DNA from: Clostridium intestinale DSM 6191
GTDB taxonomy: Bacteria; Bacillota; Clostridia; Clostridiales; Clostridiaceae
NCBI RefSeq assembly: GCF_900130055.1
Contig: NZ_FQXU01000004.1
Location: 124,001 to 188,000 of the forward strand
Length of the DNA: 64,000 nucleotides
Direction: 5' to 3'
Shown here: positions 60,394 through 64,000 of the stretch, piece by piece
Layout of the letters: each line of letters opens with the position of its first letter
How positions within the stretch are numbered: position 1 is the first letter of the stretch
Position numbers and translations under genes: made by a program
The notes under the pieces: model-generated
What the model was told of the DNA's origin: nothing
Databases searched by the model: none
Seen by the model: only the letters and a program-made list of their open reading frames with translations

Positions 60394-60421
60394 TTGTTTT
60401 ATAAACTATTTGGTATATAAT
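60394..60421 (+). promoter_or_regulatory. Probable sigma-A promoter
   Basis: TTGTTT (60394-60399), 16-bp spacer, TATAAT (60416-60421), about 50 bp before the start at 60470. Confidence 0.5.
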
Positions 60422-60469
60422 GTATTTAATTTATTAATAGTTATTGACGTTATTCGAGGGAGATTGATT

Positions 60470-61198
60470 ATGAAAAGCAGTAATGAAGATTTACGTAAGA
60501 GAGGTTTTATTTTCAAAGAAGATATTTTTAACTTTCAACACTTAACTAATAGTGAACTATTTCTACTAATAAACTCGCAAGTATCTGTTGAAAGATCAGT
60601 TGCTATAAGCTTGTTATCGAGTAGATTTCATACCGAGGATTTAGATTTTATTAAAATGTTATTAGATAGACTTTGTATTGAAAAGTCTCTTTATACGAAA
60701 ATTGAAATTTGTAATGCTCTTGAAAAAGGAGATATTAAAACTGCAAAACAGATGGTTTCTTATTTAGGTTGTATAGGTAAAAATCAGCATCTATGTTTAT
60801 CAGAAAAGGTTTCTCAAAAAAAGAGTTACCCCTTACCAAGAGATATTATTGCACGAAGTTTAGGAAAAATGAACTTTAGAATTTTGCCTGTACTATTTGA
60901 TGTGTTAGATAGTAATGATGAAGTTAAAATTTCAGAAGTTATTGATGCTATTGGCTTTTTATTATTCTATAACCCTGACCATGTTAATGATAATTTTTTC
61001 AAATCAATCACTAATACTTTAGACAAGTATTCAGATAATAACTTGATAGTTTGGAAGTGTGTATGTTGTCTCTCTTCTTTTAGAACAAAGGCTAGTATTG
61101 ATGTATTAAACCAAATTATAGCTAGCAATGAAAATCATATAATAAAATCTGAAGCACAGCGTTCTCTAAGGTTGATAGATACATTTAAACAAAAATAA
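60470..61198 (+). CDS. HEAT-repeat-like protein, function unknown
   Basis: A 242-residue soluble protein of repeated helix pairs (such as VISEVIDAIGFLL and ASIDVLNQIIAS), resembling HEAT/PBS-lyase repeat proteins, which act in protein contacts. The ATG at 60470 follows GAGGGAG; the frame upstream to 60410 starts with TTG and has no site. No partner is evident. Confidence 0.6.
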   Translation: MKSSNEDLRKRGFIFKEDIFNFQHLTNSELFLLINSQVSVERSVAISLLSSRFHTEDLDFIKMLLDRLCIEKSLYTKIEICNALEKGDIKTAKQMVSYLGCIGKNQHLCLSEKVSQKKSYPLPRDIIARSLGKMNFRILPVLFDVLDSNDEVKISEVIDAIGFLLFYNPDHVNDNFFKSITNTLDKYSDNNLIVWKCVCCLSSFRTKASIDVLNQIIASNENHIIKSEAQRSLRLIDTFKQK

Positions 61199-61313
61199 TC
61201 TACTTAATTTACATACTAAAATTTTGCTATACTATTGTATTTTCCTTATGGTTTCTTTAAATTTGAATGTTAGCATGATAGTTGTTAACTATTTTGTGAA
61301 TAGGAGAATTTAA

Positions 61314-61802
61314 ATGAAAAGATTTTTTTCTATATTTTTATTATTTAGTATATCTTTAAGCATATCAGGATGTTCATTGTTAGAAAATCAGATGTCCTTT
61401 AGAAGAAGCAACCGTGAATATTGCATTGTTAATGAAAAAGATGCTCGAATATTCTCCTATAAATCTAGAGATTATATAATTTTAGAAGATATTATTAGTC
61501 GGGACATGCTTGGAAATTGGGTCGGTTATATTCAAAAAGTTGCCTTGTTAAATGATCAATATTCCCTATTAGATTTAAGAGAACTTAAATCCACAACCAA
61601 CTTTATTGATAATTTACCTGATGAAACAGCCTATCTCATTCAGTATTTTAACATTTATGAAAGCAATTCTGATAATCAAGAACTTATTGTTAATGTAAAT
61701 GATGGTTTTCATAAAGCAATACCACTAACTAAAGTAAATAAGTCCCACTCTATAATATCCTTTAAAAATTTCTTTTATGGATGTTTAAGTATGCAAACAT
61801 AA
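61314..61802 (+). CDS. Lipoprotein, function unknown
   Basis: A 162-residue protein with a lipoprotein signal: hydrophobic core and lipobox SISGC (Cys20). The mature domain is of unknown fold. AGGAG precedes the ATG at 61314. It follows the repeat protein by 115 bp and ends at a strong terminator. Confidence 0.72.
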   Translation: MKRFFSIFLLFSISLSISGCSLLENQMSFRRSNREYCIVNEKDARIFSYKSRDYIILEDIISRDMLGNWVGYIQKVALLNDQYSLLDLRELKSTTNFIDNLPDETAYLIQYFNIYESNSDNQELIVNVNDGFHKAIPLTKVNKSHSIISFKNFFYGCLSMQT

Positions 61803-61832
61803 AGAAGGTAGTCATTAGCGACTACCTTCTTT
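61801..61832. terminator. Bidirectional terminator
   Basis: AAAGAAGGTAGTC (61801-61813) pairs with GACTACCTTCTTT (61820-61832), with a 6-nt loop, between the convergent lipoprotein and uppP genes. Confidence 0.9.
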
Positions 61833-61854
61833 ATGTTTATTTATTTAACAACTC

Positions 61855-62664
61855 TTATCTTAATAAGAATAAAACTAATATTCCTAAGACAATTCTATAC
61901 CATCCAAATACATTGAAGTTATGTTTTCTAATGTAACTCATTAAGAATTTAATACATACTATAGAAACTACAAATGCACTTACCATTCCTACTATTAGTA
62001 TTCCAAGTTCTGTGCTAGTAAAACTTCCTTCAAACTTGATTAGTTTTAAAAGGCTTGCTCCAGCCATTATTGGAACTGCTAAAAAGAAAGTAAATTGTGC
62101 TGCAACTGGTCTTGCAATTCCAAGTAAAAGTGCTCCTATTATAGTCGAACCTGATCTTGAGGTTCCTGGGAAAACTGCTGCTACTAGTTGAAAAACTCCT
62201 ATTATAAAAGCAGATTTATATGTGATATCTGCAATTGAATTAACTTTAGGACTTTTATTTTTGTTCCACTTCTCTATTACTAAAAATGCAACTCCCACTA
62301 ATATAAGCATTATTGCTACAACTTTGCTGTTAAAGAAAAGAGAATTTAATTCATCTGACCATAATACACCAACTATTCCTGCTGGTATTGATGCTATTAC
62401 AATTTTAACCCACATATTTATTTTTTCTTTATCTAATCTAAAGCCACCCTTTACTTCAAAAGGAACTAGATCTTTAAAATAAATAACTATAACCGCTAAT
62501 ATTGATCCAAACTGAATTATTATTAAAAATAACTCCATAAAGTTTGAACTTACATTTAATTTTAATATTTCATCTACTAAAATCATGTGTCCAGTACTGC
62601 TAATAGGCAGCCATTCTGTAATCCCCTGTATTATCCCTAATATCAGTGCTTTTAAAAATTCCAT
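61855..62664 (-). CDS. uppP: Undecaprenyl-diphosphatase UppP (BacA)
   Basis: A 269-residue membrane protein with about eight helices. GITEWLPISSTGHM and PGTSRSG are the two signature motifs that form the active site. It removes phosphate from undecaprenyl diphosphate to recycle the lipid carrier for cell-wall synthesis; overproduction gives bacitracin resistance. GGAGGAG precedes the ATG at 62664. The ABC exporter gene ends 26 bp upstream, so they may be co-transcribed. Confidence 0.95.
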   Translation of the reverse strand: MEFLKALILGIIQGITEWLPISSTGHMILVDEILKLNVSSNFMELFLIIIQFGSILAVIVIYFKDLVPFEVKGGFRLDKEKINMWVKIVIASIPAGIVGVLWSDELNSLFFNSKVVAIMLILVGVAFLVIEKWNKNKSPKVNSIADITYKSAFIIGVFQLVAAVFPGTSRSGSTIIGALLLGIARPVAAQFTFFLAVPIMAGASLLKLIKFEGSFTSTELGILIVGMVSAFVVSIVCIKFLMSYIRKHNFNVFGWYRIVLGILVLFLLR

Positions 62665-62690
62665 GAAACTCCTCCGTATAATAATATATT

Positions 62691-64000
62691 TTACGCCTGT
62701 TTAACAAACTGGCTGTTATAAAGGTTGTAGTAAAAGCCTTTTTCTTCAAGTAGTTTTTCATGACTTCCTTGTTCAATTAGTTTTCCATCCTTCATAACAA
62801 GTATTATATCCGCATCTTTTATAGTAGACAATCTATGAGCTATTACGAAACTAGTTCTATCTTTCATCATTGTTGCAAAGGCTTTTTGAATCTTGACTTC
62901 TGTTCTTGTATCTATTGAAGATGTAGCTTCATCTAAAATCAGTATTGGTGGAAGACAAAGCATTACTCTTGCTATACACAGTAGTTGCTTTTCTCCTTGA
63001 GATAAACTTTCGCCATCATCTGATATTACAGTATCATATCCATGAGGCATTCTTTTGATAACACCATGAACATGAGCAAGTTTTGCAGCATTTATTATTT
63101 CTTCCTCAGTTGCATCTGGTTTTCCCATCGTTAAGTTTTCTCTTATTGTTCCAGACTTAAGCCAAGTTTCTTGAAGAACCATTCCATAATTAGATCTTAA
63201 ACTCTTTCTACTTATTTCACGAATATCATACCCATCTACCATTATACTTCCTTTATCTATTTCATAAAAGCGCATTAGCAAATTTATTATAGTTGTTTTT
63301 CCACATCCTGTTGGGCCTACTATTGCAATTCTTTGTCCTGATTTTACTTTGATGTTTAAATCCTCAATGAATTTTTTATCTTGTGTATATGAAAAATCAA
63401 CATCATTTAAAACAACATCACCCTTTACTTCTCCTAGTTCTTTTGCATTAGGTGCATCAGGAACTTCTGCTTTTTCTTCTATAAGTTCAAATACACGTTT
63501 AGCACAAGCTAATGCATTTTGAAGTTCAGTTACAACTCCTGATATCTCATTAAAAGGTTTTGTATATTGATTTGCATAATTTAAGAAGCTAGTTAAAACT
63601 CCAACTGTCAAGTTTCCATTTATAACAGAAATCGCTCCAAATATTCCAACTCCAGTATATACTAATCCATTTACAAATCTTGTAGCTGGGTTGGTTATTG
63701 ATGAATAAAATATAGCATGTAAAGATGCCTTTTCTAATCTAGCGTTTATTTCTCCAAAGTTTTTCGCAGCTTCTTCTTCATAACTAAAAGCTTGAACTAC
63801 CTTTTGATTTCCTATCATTTCATCAACAAAAGCAGTCTGTTCTCCTCTTATTTCTGATTGAAGCTTAAACATGCTATAGGTCTTTTTAGCAATATAACTA
63901 GCAACGTATATAGAGACTGGAGTTAAACATACAACTATAAAGGCTATTGATACATTTTCTCTAAACATGAAGAAAAGAGTTCCTAAAATAGTAATTACCC
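62691..64000 (-). CDS. ABC exporter (fused membrane and ATPase domains), partial
   Basis: The C-terminal 436 codons of an exporter; the N-terminal part lies beyond the window edge (an internal ATG at 63968 is not the start). The membrane domain is followed by an ATPase with GPTGCGKTT (Walker A), LSQGEKQ (signature, Gln for the first Gly), ILILDEATSSID (Walker B) and IAHRLST (H-loop). It is the half-transporter type that often works as a pair; the partner gene may lie further upstream. Confidence 0.92.
   Translation of the reverse strand, partial: VITILGTLFFMFRENVSIAFIVVCLTPVSIYVASYIAKKTYSMFKLQSEIRGEQTAFVDEMIGNQKVVQAFSYEEEAAKNFGEINARLEKASLHAIFYSSITNPATRFVNGLVYTGVGIFGAISVINGNLTVGVLTSFLNYANQYTKPFNEISGVVTELQNALACAKRVFELIEEKAEVPDAPNAKELGEVKGDVVLNDVDFSYTQDKKFIEDLNIKVKSGQRIAIVGPTGCGKTTIINLLMRFYEIDKGSIMVDGYDIREISRKSLRSNYGMVLQETWLKSGTIRENLTMGKPDATEEEIINAAKLAHVHGVIKRMPHGYDTVISDDGESLSQGEKQLLCIARVMLCLPPILILDEATSSIDTRTEVKIQKAFATMMKDRTSFVIAHRLSTIKDADIILVMKDGKLIEQGSHEKLLEEKGFYYNLYNSQFVKQA

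Noticed and set aside
1-64000. Mobile element or prophage
   Set aside because: No transposase, integrase, recombinase, phage structural gene, tRNA or clear attachment-site pair was found; transfer is suggested only by gene content and composition.

Overview
The window is AT-rich, has strong Gram-positive ribosome-binding sites (AGGAGG-like, with frequent TTG and GTG starts), Rho-independent terminators and a CotF-type spore-coat gene. This fits a spore-forming Clostridium sensu stricto or close relative; the species cannot be read from the sequence. I saw no rRNA, tRNA, CRISPR array, transposase, integrase or phage gene. Most genes lie on the minus strand.

Layout. 0-2.6 kb: the 5' part of a class II aldolase, then a TetR/efflux-pump pair with a striking inverted repeat. 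2.6-13.9 kb: an orphan sensor kinase, small enzymes, an MntA/HepT toxin-antitoxin pair, tandem small membrane proteins, an AraC-HD fusion regulator and acetyltransferases. 14.0-18.3 kb: a dihydroxyacetone kinase operon (dhaK-dhaL-dhaM) behind a sigma-54 promoter and next to a sigma-54 activator with an HPr-like domain. 18.4-24 kb: HxlR, MarR/MFS and ECF sigma/anti-sigma units. 24-37 kb: mostly single-gene units (GNAT acetyltransferases, methyltransferases, Nudix, HIT, a Vat-like acyltransferase, a DapF-like protein) mixed with at least two gene remnants. 37-48 kb: an MFS pump, CotF between two related acetyltransferases, aldehyde dehydrogenase/TetR, PadR/HAAS, MerR, and a shrunken copy of a membrane-protein gene. 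48-52 kb: DJ-1/PfpI, a WYL regulator, and a visibly less AT-rich erythromycin-esterase/XRE unit. 52-60 kb: more small accessory enzymes. 60-64 kb: two plus-strand genes, then uppP and part of an ABC exporter.

Most of the window therefore looks like an accessory region built from short, self-contained units with their own terminators. At least fourteen genes carry GNAT domains, and another GNAT remnant is visible. Several gaps between consecutive minus-strand genes carry copies of a short degenerate repeat (minus strand AGGYYCATSA), sometimes overlapping the stop codon of the upstream gene. I found no recombinase here, so a cassette-like role for the repeat is only a hypothesis.

The most unusual items are: (1) the AraC-HD protein at 9572-10474, whose SpoT-like HD domain keeps the metal ligands but lacks the Glu-Asp pair of alarmone hydrolases and has its own internal ribosome-binding site; (2) the dispersed AGGYYCATSA repeats; (3) a methyltransferase-HAD-GNAT three-domain protein; (4) a DapF-like protein with Ser at both catalytic Cys positions; (5) a paralogue remnant with two frame-preserving deletions.
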